Below, piece by piece: positions 15,456 to 23,772 of a DNA stretch of 33,769 nucleotides (position 1 is its first letter; each line of letters opens with the position of its first letter). The notes below the pieces were generated by a model. That model made no database searches. It saw only the letters and a program-made list of their open reading frames with translations, and was not told the DNA's origin. The position numbers and the translations under genes are program-made. Source of the stretch: Candidatus Aminicenantota bacterium (GTDB lineage: Bacteria; Acidobacteriota; Aminicenantia; UBA2199); contig WVZO01000205.1 in assembly GCA_011772425.1 (NCBI GenBank), positions 2,211-35,979 of the forward strand, written 5' to 3'.

Positions 15456-15589
15456 AATAGGTGCCCTTCGGGCGGAGGTTAACCATTATTGTATTACCAA
15501 TAAGGATGCAACAATAAAGTCAGATTGTCATGCACCGTGCACATTTTCACATTTTTCACCGGAAAATAAAATTTGAGTATTTTTACCTT

Positions 15590-15618
15590 TTGACAGAAAG
15601 TCTATTTCTCATTATAAT
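15590..15618 (+). promoter_or_regulatory. Perfect-consensus sigma70 promoter for the outer-membrane protein gene
   Basis: TTGACA (15590-15595), 17 bases, TATAAT (15613-15618). Both boxes match the consensus exactly. A short palindrome, TGCAC-C-GTGCA, lies upstream of the -35 box (about 15530-15545) and could be an operator. The transcript would have a leader of about 68 bases. The rest of the 15342-15692 gap shows no gene. Confidence 0.75.
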
Positions 15619-15692
15619 AGGCCAATGAATGAAACCTGTATTCCTCGGCAGCAGCTTATTAATAATTAATATAAAAATAGATAGGAGGAATT

Positions 15693-16409
15693 ATGAAAAA
15701 GGTTTTGATTGTTTTAGCGGTTAGTATTTTGGCGATTTTCAGTACCAATTTGCATTCCAAATCATTTGGATTGAAATTGGGCTTAAATTTTACCAATTAT
15801 GTCCAAAACCTTCCGGGGGAATCTGTATCTGTATTAGACGAACCTTCAATAGTTAAAAAGGATTTAGGATTTTCTTTCGGAGTGTTTTATACCTTTGATA
15901 TATCTGCCAAATTCCAAATCCAACCTGAGATTTACTATATACGAACTAAAACCGATTATGACTGGAACCCGGACTTTCTTTCAATTTTTGGAACATCCGA
16001 AGGAGAACTAGGAGAATTGAAAAGTCACCAGAAATTAGATGTGATACAACTACCTATATTACTGAAGTATAAAATATCAATGTTCCAAGTCTTTGCCGGT
16101 CCTTATATTTCTTACCTGCTAAAAGGGCACCAAATTCTTAGCCAAGCCATTGACTTTTTTGCACTTGAGCCTTATGAAATTGATATTTTAAAAGAAGGAA
16201 ACAACATATATAACCGCTTCAATTATGGAGTAGCCTGCGGTCTTGAGTTTGAGAAAGGTTCATTTATAGCTGGAATCCGCTATAGTTTTGATCTAACAGA
16301 CAATACTAAGGATACAGAGGATTATTTTGAAGATGGCAAGTTAATACGTGGCATTAAATACCAAACGAAACATTATTCAATCAGTATATTGCTTGGATGG
16401 AGGTTTTAA
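15693..16409 (+). CDS. PorT-like outer-membrane beta-barrel protein
   Basis: The protein has 238 residues after a strong site (GATAGGAGGAATT). A signal peptide (about 1-22) is followed by alternating strands such as FGLKLGLNFTNY, LGFSFGVFYTF, FQIQPEIYYIR, LDVIQLPILLKYK and FQVFAGPYISYLLKG. The protein ends in HYSISILLGWRF with a C-terminal Phe. This is the pattern of the PorT-like outer-membrane barrel family (OMP_b-brl_2). These proteins sit in the outer membrane; a transport or binding role is not known. It indicates a Gram-negative envelope. It is a single gene with a very strong promoter, so it may be highly expressed. Confidence 0.88.
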   Translation: MKKVLIVLAVSILAIFSTNLHSKSFGLKLGLNFTNYVQNLPGESVSVLDEPSIVKKDLGFSFGVFYTFDISAKFQIQPEIYYIRTKTDYDWNPDFLSIFGTSEGELGELKSHQKLDVIQLPILLKYKISMFQVFAGPYISYLLKGHQILSQAIDFFALEPYEIDILKEGNNIYNRFNYGVACGLEFEKGSFIAGIRYSFDLTDNTKDTEDYFEDGKLIRGIKYQTKHYSISILLGWRF

Positions 16410-16623
16410 GGTCTTATTGTTATAACCATTTTTTGAGGTTGACTTTGAAAAAGCGTTAAGCAAATTATTTACCTGGTACTTTATTCCTTTATTCATTTCC
16501 ACCCCTGCGAACCTGGCTAGCCGTCAGTTGCGGCAACGTGGCACCGTTGAAAATCAGACGATTGACTGTCTGGAAGATTAATTTGTTTCGTGTATCGGGA
16601 AAAAACAGCCGGAATAAGGTCTA

Positions 16624-17325
16624 CTATTCCTTTATTTTTACCGCCCTCAATTTTTTACTTCGAAAGCGGTAAATCATTTCAGTGACATTCCCTTTATCAT
16701 CCTTGATAAAAGTAATATCTCCATCATACTTCCTGAAAAAAAATTTTGTTTCAGAGAGGGGAAACATTTCAATCCAGGGTTGTTTTTTATATTGGGAGTA
16801 TAAGCATTTGCCTTCCTTTATAATTTTAAAGATTTTTTCCGGCTTATACTGGTATTTACCTACATATTGATCGTAGATTTTGTGGTCCAGTTTTATCGGT
16901 TCCAGGCGATAACGAAGCGGCAGTTCAGGGGCTTTATCCACAGCTTTCAGCAGCAAAGGCAAATTTAAGGCCCCCTGTGACCATCGTCCCTCAAAGGCAG
17001 AAACCTTATCATTGAACTTACCTTCATAAGCTGAATTAATAGCCAATATTTGAATCTTTAAAACACCCTCGTGGAAATGAACCTCATCCACCGGGAATCC
17101 TGTTGCCCCCTGGTCAATACTATCCATTTCAGCTTTTAAGCTGCCATCCGGATTCTTTTTTATTCTAAATACGATTCTCAGCTTTTGATTACCTGAAATC
17201 AGGGTTCCAAGCCAGATCCCCTCAATATTTTGGGGAAGGCTGCTCTCCTGGTCAGGCTCACCGGCAAAACAGATGTTGACCATACAAAACACAATAAGCA
17301 TGATAATTGCTGTATTCTTTATCAT
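16624..17325 (-). CDS. Secreted two-domain protein with DUF3471-like C-terminus
   Basis: The 233-residue protein has a signal peptide (1-21, ending CFAG) and a clear AAAAGGAG site. Residues 30-130 (IEGIWLGTLISGNQKLRIVF, MDSIDQGATGFPVDEV, then FEGRWSQG) match the lipocalin-like domain that often precedes secreted hydrolases. Residues 150-233 (YDQYVGKYQYKPEKIFKI, MFPLSETKFFFRKYDGDITF) resemble DUF3471, the C-terminal domain of many beta-lactamase-like serine hydrolases. The hydrolase domain between them is absent. It is the last gene of the minus-strand run, 15 bases after the metallophosphoesterase, and probably shares its transcript. It may bind a ligand. Confidence 0.75.
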   Translation of the reverse strand: MIKNTAIIMLIVFCMVNICFAGEPDQESSLPQNIEGIWLGTLISGNQKLRIVFRIKKNPDGSLKAEMDSIDQGATGFPVDEVHFHEGVLKIQILAINSAYEGKFNDKVSAFEGRWSQGALNLPLLLKAVDKAPELPLRYRLEPIKLDHKIYDQYVGKYQYKPEKIFKIIKEGKCLYSQYKKQPWIEMFPLSETKFFFRKYDGDITFIKDDKGNVTEMIYRFRSKKLRAVKIKE

Positions 17326-17340
17326 TTTTTATTTCTCCTT

Positions 17341-18189
17341 TTATTTTTTTGATTTTCTAAAGGAATCAATGAGTTTCATGTCCTTATCGAAGACCTTCAC
17401 CACCAATCGGCTGTCCTCCGGATACAGTACACAAAAATGGTGTTTTTTAAAAAATACCTGGCTTTGCGGGATTTCGCGGGTTTTATCGTACAATACGGCG
17501 CCGCCTCCGCCAGTAACAATATAAAATATGTTATTATGGTAAAGCCTTTCATATATATGATCATGACCGGAGAATACCATATCCACACCGTATTTTTCAG
17601 ATAATGGAACAATGGAATCTCCCAGGTGTTTTTCGTCTAAGCGATGATGACCGGAGCTGAATGGGGGGTGATGTTGAACAACAATTCTGAAGGTTATGTG
17701 AGGTTTGATCGTTTTCAAATCATTTACCAACCATTCATACTGCTGCGAATGCTTGAAAATGTGCCAGTTGGTGTCCAGGACGATAAAGTGAATATTACCG
17801 ATGTCTACGGAATACCATTGTTCATTATTGGGTAATTCGAAATTATCAAAATATAAAAGCGAATTAAAATCATGATTTCCCAGGGCCGGGTAGAATTTTG
17901 TTTTTTTTAGAAGCGGTGCCGTAATCGTGTTGAAAGCCTTCCAATGGTTTTCATTTTCACCATGCATTACCATGTCCCCGGTGTGAAAAACCGCTGCCGG
18001 ATTCAACATTATCATGGAATCCACGAGCTGGCGGTGGATATGGTTATTTTCCTGGGTATCGCCGTAAATGATAATACATGCCGGTTTTGCTTTTTGGGCA
18101 GTCATGGCGGTGGAGACCGCAGACCGGCAGCCCGGGGAAAAAAGGATTCCAACGGAAATAATAAAAGATGAGATTATCTTGAGGTTCAT
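17341..18189 (-). CDS. Exported calcineurin-like metallophosphoesterase
   Basis: The protein has 282 residues. An N-terminal signal (residues 5-20) ends at SPGC (Cys21), so it may be a lipoprotein, although the lipobox is not ideal. All metal-site motifs are present: GDTQ (Asp44), HTGDMV (Asp72), GNHD (Asn105-His106), QHHPPF (His173/174) and SGHDH (208-211). The family hydrolyses phosphoesters; this layout resembles purple-acid-phosphatase-type members. It follows two kinase genes by 19 bases in a cluster that builds a small molecule, so removal of a protective phosphate outside the cytoplasm is a reasonable inference. Housekeeping phosphate scavenging is the alternative. Confidence 0.88.
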   Translation of the reverse strand: MNLKIISSFIISVGILFSPGCRSAVSTAMTAQKAKPACIIIYGDTQENNHIHRQLVDSMIMLNPAAVFHTGDMVMHGENENHWKAFNTITAPLLKKTKFYPALGNHDFNSLLYFDNFELPNNEQWYSVDIGNIHFIVLDTNWHIFKHSQQYEWLVNDLKTIKPHITFRIVVQHHPPFSSGHHRLDEKHLGDSIVPLSEKYGVDMVFSGHDHIYERLYHNNIFYIVTGGGGAVLYDKTREIPQSQVFFKKHHFCVLYPEDSRLVVKVFDKDMKLIDSFRKSKK

Positions 18190-18208
18190 TAGCCTTTTCT
18201 CCTTTCAT

Positions 18209-19222
18209 CTACAAAGTTTTAACCTCTTTGATGAAATTCTTAATCAATCGCATGTTTTCATCAATATATGAATCGTCATGGGTTAAGCGAATGCCTCGAT
18301 ATTTATTAAAGAGTATGGTGAGGCCGTATCCCCATATAAACCGGATCAATCCGAATATTTTTATTGCTTTAAATTCCTCGCTGCTCAGCGTTTTTTGTTC
18401 GTTATAGCCGATTAAAAATTCATTAAAGATTTCCATCCACTTTATTTTATCGGTGTTGAAATCCTGCATCTGGAGCAAACTGTAAAGATAAACACCGATA
18501 TCATATGCCCGCCACCCGTATCCAAAACAGTCGAAGTCAAAGAGAGTGGATTTCATGTTACGGTCAAAACGAATATTTTTTGTATTCAGATCGCCGTGGC
18601 AAATTCCATATGCCGGTTTTTCCCGGGGAATTTTTTCGAGCCGGTGCTTCACTTCCCGGGCGACGGCTTTTAAGAAATCGATATCTGCCGGCCGGTGTTG
18701 GATCACCCGGCAAATCCTGTCAATGGGCTCATCCATTAGATATTCCAGGTCGAGATGATATCTTTTATACCGGGTATCGATTTTATCCATACAGCAGTGC
18801 ATCTTTCCGGCCAGTTTTCCAAACAGGTAACTTTGCCTGCTGTCCAGGATATTATAGGGGGTTCCCCCGGCATTGTTAAATAACACGGCGCAGCGTTCAC
18901 CTTCCGGTGCATTAATGATTTGCAGATATTGCCCTTCCCTGGTTCTAACCGGCATGGCAACGGGGATATTATGGTGATGGAGATGATGCAGGAGATCGAT
19001 TTCTTCTTCTATATCCTGTCGGGTTTGCCACTGGTGCCGGTTGACCCGGAGGTAATAGGTGGAGAATTTACTCTTAACGATGTAAACATGATTCAAATGT
19101 GCACTGTACAAATGACATTCCCGGGGTGGTTCCAATGGGTATCTACTCGCTACTTCAGCCAATAAATCCCGGCTGGATAGAATGGTACTTTGTACGGGAA
19201 AGTATTGATCTGTACCTGTCAT
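18209..19222 (-). CDS. APH-type small-molecule kinase, paralogue A
   Basis: The 337-residue kinase of the aminoglycoside phosphotransferase/choline kinase fold starts after AAAGGAG. The catalytic loop is GICHGDLNTKNIRFD (207-220; Asp211, Asn216) and the metal-binding motif is LFDFDCFGYGWRAYDIG (from 227; Asp229). The N-lobe has YLRVNRHQ and EIDLLHHLHHHNIPVAMPV. The substrate (sugar alcohol, amino group carrier or the cluster product) is unknown. The upstream gene is a full-length paralogue 39 bases away, so the two arose by tandem duplication. Their place between the aminotransferase and an exported phosphatase suggests a role in product modification or self-protection. Confidence 0.88.
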   Translation of the reverse strand: MTGTDQYFPVQSTILSSRDLLAEVASRYPLEPPRECHLYSAHLNHVYIVKSKFSTYYLRVNRHQWQTRQDIEEEIDLLHHLHHHNIPVAMPVRTREGQYLQIINAPEGERCAVLFNNAGGTPYNILDSRQSYLFGKLAGKMHCCMDKIDTRYKRYHLDLEYLMDEPIDRICRVIQHRPADIDFLKAVAREVKHRLEKIPREKPAYGICHGDLNTKNIRFDRNMKSTLFDFDCFGYGWRAYDIGVYLYSLLQMQDFNTDKIKWMEIFNEFLIGYNEQKTLSSEEFKAIKIFGLIRFIWGYGLTILFNKYRGIRLTHDDSYIDENMRLIKNFIKEVKTL

Positions 19223-19261
19223 GGAGATGTTCTCCTTTGGTCCGGGTTTATCATGGTATTA

Positions 19262-20278
19262 TTACAAACGCCGGAAAAAGTCAATTTCTTTTGTATAGTT
19301 TTTAATTTTACCAATGTTTTCATCGACAAATTTACCCTCCATGATTACCTTGATTCCATTATGTTTATGTAAAAGGAAATTAAGCCCGATGGCCCATATA
19401 TGCCGGATCACTGCAAATATCTTGATGGTATTAAATTCTTCATGGGTCAGGACGTTTTCACCATCATAGCCGGTTAAAAATTCATCAAAGGCTTTCCGCC
19501 AATTCACCCGGTTGGCCGCGGCTTTGGGTGTGTGTATCAAATTGTAAAGATAAGAACCGATCTCATATCCCCGCCAACCATATCCGAAGCAGTCGAAGTC
19601 GAAGATCGTGGGATTGAGGTGACGGTCGAAATGGATATTTCTCATATGAAGGTCGCCGTGACAGATTCCATATCCCGGTGTGGTTTTGGGCAATCGCTCC
19701 ACCTCACGTTCCAGGTTTTCTTTAATTTCCTTCAGGTAATATGTGAGGTATTTTTTGTGGGGCAGGAACCGGCACATCCGTTCCACCGGTTTTTCCAGTA
19801 AATAGTCCAGGTCAAGGTGAAATTTGTTATATTTTTTATTCATTTTATCCGTAAGGCGATGTATTCTGCCGATAATTTCCCCAAACCGGTAATTTTGCTT
19901 TTTGTCGGAGATATCGCAGGGTTTTCCCCCGGCATTGGTAAATAAAACGGCAAAGCGAATGCCTTCCGGTGCATGAAGGGGTTGAATGCAGTGTCCGTCT
20001 TTATCTTTAACGGGCCTTGCTGTCGAAACGCCATTGTCCTGTAAATAATTGAGCAGATGGATTTCTTCTTCTATATCCTGTCGGGTTCGCCAGTCATACA
20101 AAGGAATTCGCAGGTAATACGTCGAGGTTCCGCTCCGCACCAGGTAAACATGATTCAAATGGGTATTGAATAAATGACATTCCAGCGGCGATTCCAATGG
20201 ATATCGGCTTACGACTCTTTCCAGTAATGCCTGGCTGCATAAAATAGAACTTTGCGCGGGAAAATATGGTTTATGCAT
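19262..20278 (-). CDS. APH-type small-molecule kinase, paralogue B
   Basis: The protein has 338 residues from ATG 20278, chosen over the in-frame ATG 20356 because GGGAGG (20292-20287) lies just upstream and the N-terminus then aligns with paralogue A (YFPAQSSIL against YFPVQSTIL). The catalytic loop is GICHGDLHMRNIHFD (Asp209), and the metal site is IFDFDCFGYGWRGYEIG (Asp227). Similarity to the downstream kinase runs the whole length. Differences cluster in residues 80-100 and the C-terminal half, so the two may phosphorylate different positions or substrates. Gene order places it in the NRPS cluster transcript. Confidence 0.88.
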   Translation of the reverse strand: MHKPYFPAQSSILCSQALLERVVSRYPLESPLECHLFNTHLNHVYLVRSGTSTYYLRIPLYDWRTRQDIEEEIHLLNYLQDNGVSTARPVKDKDGHCIQPLHAPEGIRFAVLFTNAGGKPCDISDKKQNYRFGEIIGRIHRLTDKMNKKYNKFHLDLDYLLEKPVERMCRFLPHKKYLTYYLKEIKENLEREVERLPKTTPGYGICHGDLHMRNIHFDRHLNPTIFDFDCFGYGWRGYEIGSYLYNLIHTPKAAANRVNWRKAFDEFLTGYDGENVLTHEEFNTIKIFAVIRHIWAIGLNFLLHKHNGIKVIMEGKFVDENIGKIKNYTKEIDFFRRL

Positions 20279-20395
20279 GGATTTGTCCTCCCTGGTATCA
20301 TCCCGGACGATGCCGGGGGAACCGCCAGGTTCATGTAAGAAAGCAGCGCCGCACACACAGAGAGAATCGGGATGTTCAGCTTAACCGGGTTAATG

Positions 20396-21439
20396 TTATT
20401 CGATGTCGGTGATATGCAGTTCCCAGACTTCATCACTTTCTCTTTCCACCAATTGATACAGTTTTTTATTTTCAATGCAAAAGGGAAATGGTTCGATGCC
20501 ACTCTCATAAATAGGAAGGAACACTTTCTTTAGAAATTTTCCTTTAACCTCGAAGATATATACTTCTCTTTTTTTTTCTCCCGGTTTTTCATTCTCCCCT
20601 GTTTTATTGGTTATAGCATATACGTTTTGATTTGAAACAAACAGGTTAAAGATGGCCGGTAAGGTATCGGGGAATTTCAATCGCCATTTAATCATTTCAA
20701 AATAAGGTTTTGTATCGGGATCTGTTTTTAAATGATTCAGCACCATATTTTTCATTTCCCCTGTAAATTTTATCAGTTCATATTCCTGCTTTATGGAATA
20801 TAATGGTTTGCCCTCACTGTCCAATACATCGATAACGAATTCTTTAGCGCCGCTGATAAATATTTTGTTATCATAGACATCGCAGTCGAAAGACTTCTCG
20901 CTTACCTGGATCCCCGTTTGACCGGGCTGCTGCTGGTATAATGTCCGGTAAATTTCATTAATTTTTTTTAAATTGGCATCATAGAGATTGAGGGTTAGAT
21001 AATTGGTTTTATTCTCCTGGAGAAGTCCTGTTCCTACAAATTTTTCCCCAATGGGAATAAATACCACGTTAAACCCGCCCGGGGTTTTAATTTCTTTTTT
21101 AAATGTCCCCTCTTTTGTGAAATAGGAGACCTTGCCAATGCTGTTTACAATAAGGTCATTGGTTCGGACATTAACAACCACGGGCAGGTTGGGTATCGTT
21201 TTAAATTCCTCGGGTCCTTCGCCTTTGCGGCCAAACTTCTTAATCAGCCTGAAATTCGTTAACGAATATATATATATGGCTGCTTCTTCAGTGATATAGA
21301 TTTGACTTTTGTCTGCAGTTACGGTTAAGGGTCTGAGGAGGCCGGGTAAGTCCACCACTTTTGCTTGTGCAGCCGACACAAGACCTGCACCGATACCGAT
21401 ACAAACCGTCAAGAACAAAACAAAAATTGATCGTTTCAT
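20396..21439 (-). CDS. Secreted 6-bladed beta-propeller protein in the NRPS cluster
   Basis: The 347-residue protein follows AAAAAAGGAGATAGTCT. A signal peptide ends near AQA (24-26). Blade motifs are evident, including IYITEEAAIYIYS and KKFGRKGEGPEEFKTIPNLP (from about 67), the same FGRKGxGP signature as in the protein at 546-1622. The family is the 6-bladed beta-propeller (DUF5128-like) group of exported proteins. It lies 33 bases after the tandem aminotransferase and shares its direction. It could bind the peptide product or act in export or sensing; no active site is visible. Confidence 0.78.
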   Translation of the reverse strand: MKRSIFVLFLTVCIGIGAGLVSAAQAKVVDLPGLLRPLTVTADKSQIYITEEAAIYIYSLTNFRLIKKFGRKGEGPEEFKTIPNLPVVVNVRTNDLIVNSIGKVSYFTKEGTFKKEIKTPGGFNVVFIPIGEKFVGTGLLQENKTNYLTLNLYDANLKKINEIYRTLYQQQPGQTGIQVSEKSFDCDVYDNKIFISGAKEFVIDVLDSEGKPLYSIKQEYELIKFTGEMKNMVLNHLKTDPDTKPYFEMIKWRLKFPDTLPAIFNLFVSNQNVYAITNKTGENEKPGEKKREVYIFEVKGKFLKKVFLPIYESGIEPFPFCIENKKLYQLVERESDEVWELHITDIE

Positions 21440-21472
21440 AGACTATCTCCTTTTTTCATTTTTTCGTTTTTT

Positions 21473-23662
21473 TTATTTTTCTGTTTTTTCTGGCCTGTTT
21501 ATTCGTTTTCTTTTTTTCCTGAGCTTTCTTAATATATAGCGGGGAAAACGGGTGCGAATAAAAAATTTCCCGGAAAAGCCACAAAAAAGCCTGGTAAGGT
21601 TCTCTATTAACAAGTGAACCTCTTCCTCGGTAATGGTTAAAGCCGGCATACAACGATTTAAAATTAAGAAGACGTTGGCTTTTTCCTGGCAGAGACGAAA
21701 CATAAACAGAGGAAATAATATTCGGCCCACTGCATTGGCATTGGCACCGAAAAATTTCAATATTCTCATGTCATAATTGAAATGGAAGCTAAATATAAGC
21801 CCTTCCCCATCTATCTTCCTGATAAAAGGAGACTTTTCAGCAATTTTTGTTAATCCTGACCGTAAAATTTGCGAGATATGCTTCACATGGTTTGTGATAT
21901 CGATATGCGCAGAAGAAAGTTTCTCCAGGACATGCAAAGCAATGTGCGATCCCAATTGGTTCAGGTACAATTTTTCCAGGTAGTTTACCACTTCCGGTTT
22001 ATATGAAAGGGCCCCCTGGTATACATCGGAAGAAACCAGGGCGACACTGCAAGGAAATGTGGCATCGGTAAGGGCTTTACTTAAGGTAATGATATCCGGG
22101 GAGAGGTTTGTTTCTTTATGAGCCAGGAATTCTCCCATTCGATATATGCCGGTTAAAATTTCATCCACTGCCACAATATAACCACCTTTTTCTTTGTATT
22201 CCCGGATAAGGTCTAAAAACTCCCGGGGAATATGTCTAATGGTTTGCCCCTGGAAGACCTCCAGCCAGACCAGGGCTATTTTTTGGGATTCTAACTCCAT
22301 TTTCAAGACTTCTTTTGACATGCGGCTCATGGGGTCGATGTAAAGCACATCGAAATACAGGGGGAAAAAAGGCTGGCGAAGACTTTCTTCCTGGGAACCT
22401 ACCAGTGATAACAGGGTTGTGCCGGCAAAGTTGCCATTGAAAACAATGATGCGAGTTCTATCCTTATTGGCCAACATGGCCAGGGTCATGGCAATTTCAA
22501 CAGCAGAGGCACCGCTCACAGCAGGAAAGGCATGAGAAAAGCCGGTTTTCTCCCTGAGCGTTTGACACAATTTTTCCCAGTAGTTTTCCTCCGGGTTGTG
22601 GAGGTCCAGTACTTCAGGGACGATATCCCCGGGTGTATGTCCTCTCACCGTTATGGCTCCTGCCGATGCACAATCGATAATCTTCCTTTCCTTTTCTCCT
22701 TCTTTAACGGTTAAGATGGACCCATGGGCGTTAACCGGGTGTATATCCAGACCACTTCGGGCGTAAAACCGTTTTAAACCTGGATTGATGAAACTGGCAT
22801 AAGCATTGATCCGCTCCCGGTCATGTTCTTCAATCTCCCGGCAGTAAGAAATGATAGAATTGTTATTTTTGAATGCCGGCACATTGGCAAGCAGATAATC
22901 TCGCACCCTGGTAAGGACAACCCTGTTTCCACCGAAGGCGGAGGTATGAATCATGCAGGTTTGTGAATTGTTCATCGGCAGGTAAATAGTATCCCGCATG
23001 GAGAATGCCCCAAAGGGTATTTCGTATTGGGTGAGCGATTCACCGGTGATAACCACGTCAGGTAAAACCGAAACCCGGTTCACCAGCGCTGAACCGTCTT
23101 TAAAATCGGTGTCTGACTCCTCGATAATGGTTAAGACACCTTTTTCCCTGCATATTTGCAACAATTCCTCCACCGTCTCAAGAGAAAGGTTCTTATCCAC
23201 CCGCAGGATCAGGCCGGCCGGGGCGAACCCTATTTCGTGAAAATGGTTTAAAAGCTCTTCTATTTCTCTAAAACACTGCACTTCCGGGATTAATGCTTTT
23301 TCTTTGCCCCGCTCCAGCGGGTCAATGGTTAATTGCAGCTCCTGTTTCGGATCATAAATCAAGACCTCTTTACTATTTTGCTGCATTGAGCCGGTTAACC
23401 TGGCCCTGGCAATTTTGATGGCACCATGCAGCGCTTCAAATCGTGAATTCCCGAAAAATGTCATATACCTGACTCGCTCTTCATCAGGACGTCCCTGGTT
23501 AAAACATTCGTTTAACAGGTATCCCACCTGTCCGGCTTCCGGCGAAATAAATCCCGTGGACAGTAAAAACGTATGTTTTCTATTCTCATTAAAATCCTTA
23601 ATCAACTGGATGGTGATATGGGAAGCAGGTTTGAAAATTCCTTCATGACACGGTTGTTTCAT
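21473..23662 (-). CDS. Tandem class III aminotransferase with inactive N-terminal half
   Basis: The 729-residue protein starts after GGAGGG (23673-23668). Residues 15-310 and 315-695 are two copies of the class III (fold type I) aminotransferase domain. The second half is complete: SGASAVEIAMTLAML (383-397), AVDEILTGIYRMGEF (498-512; PLP-binding Asp500) and DIITLSKALTDATFP with Schiff-base Lys529. In the first half the matching segments are FFGNSRFEALHGAIKIARAR (69-88), TIIEESDTDF (178-187) and DVVITGESLTQYEIPFGAF (202-220), where Glu208 replaces the lysine. So the first half is probably a structural or regulatory pseudo-domain. The enzyme is expected to pass an amino group to an aldehyde or ketone, fitting the reductase release of the upstream NRPS. 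The C-terminal 30 residues are very basic. Confidence 0.85.
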   Translation of the reverse strand: MKQPCHEGIFKPASHITIQLIKDFNENRKHTFLLSTGFISPEAGQVGYLLNECFNQGRPDEERVRYMTFFGNSRFEALHGAIKIARARLTGSMQQNSKEVLIYDPKQELQLTIDPLERGKEKALIPEVQCFREIEELLNHFHEIGFAPAGLILRVDKNLSLETVEELLQICREKGVLTIIEESDTDFKDGSALVNRVSVLPDVVITGESLTQYEIPFGAFSMRDTIYLPMNNSQTCMIHTSAFGGNRVVLTRVRDYLLANVPAFKNNNSIISYCREIEEHDRERINAYASFINPGLKRFYARSGLDIHPVNAHGSILTVKEGEKERKIIDCASAGAITVRGHTPGDIVPEVLDLHNPEENYWEKLCQTLREKTGFSHAFPAVSGASAVEIAMTLAMLANKDRTRIIVFNGNFAGTTLLSLVGSQEESLRQPFFPLYFDVLYIDPMSRMSKEVLKMELESQKIALVWLEVFQGQTIRHIPREFLDLIREYKEKGGYIVAVDEILTGIYRMGEFLAHKETNLSPDIITLSKALTDATFPCSVALVSSDVYQGALSYKPEVVNYLEKLYLNQLGSHIALHVLEKLSSAHIDITNHVKHISQILRSGLTKIAEKSPFIRKIDGEGLIFSFHFNYDMRILKFFGANANAVGRILFPLFMFRLCQEKANVFLILNRCMPALTITEEEVHLLIENLTRLFCGFSGKFFIRTRFPRYILRKLRKKRKRINRPEKTEK

Positions 23663-23729
23663 TGTAACCCTCCAATTTTACATTTATATATTTTTTAGAT
23701 TTTGCCCTGTCAACTATTCTAAACGTCAT
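23643..23729 (-). CDS. 28-codon short ORF overlapping the aminotransferase start
   Basis: ATG 23729 follows AAGGAGG (23742-23736) at good spacing. The frame reads MTFRIVDRAKSKKYINVKLE and a few more residues, then stops 20 bases inside the aminotransferase gene. The length and site suit a leader peptide for translational coupling. It overlaps a plausible internal promoter, so it may not be a gene. No homologue is recognised. Confidence 0.3.
   Translation of the reverse strand: MTFRIVDRAKSKKYINVKLEGYNETTVS
23685..23713 (-). promoter_or_regulatory. Possible internal promoter of the tandem aminotransferase gene
   Basis: On the minus strand a perfect TTGACA (23713-23708) is followed after 17 bases by TATATA (23690-23685). 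The transcript would start about 16 bases before ATG 23662. The 110-base gap before this gene is the largest inside the cluster. Confidence 0.45.
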
Positions 23730-23772
23730 TGGTTTTATCCTCCTTTTTTTTGCTTTACTGTTTCGTATATTT

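Noticed and set aside
16410-16623. Possible gene or terminator between the outer-membrane protein and the DUF3471-like gene
   Set aside because: No frame with a start site, no hairpin followed by T-run and no repeat copy was seen.
20209-20508. 99-codon minus-strand frame between the propeller and kinase genes, considered as a peptide precursor
   Set aside because: It overlaps coding sequence at both ends in another frame, has no ribosome binding site and resembles no leader peptide.
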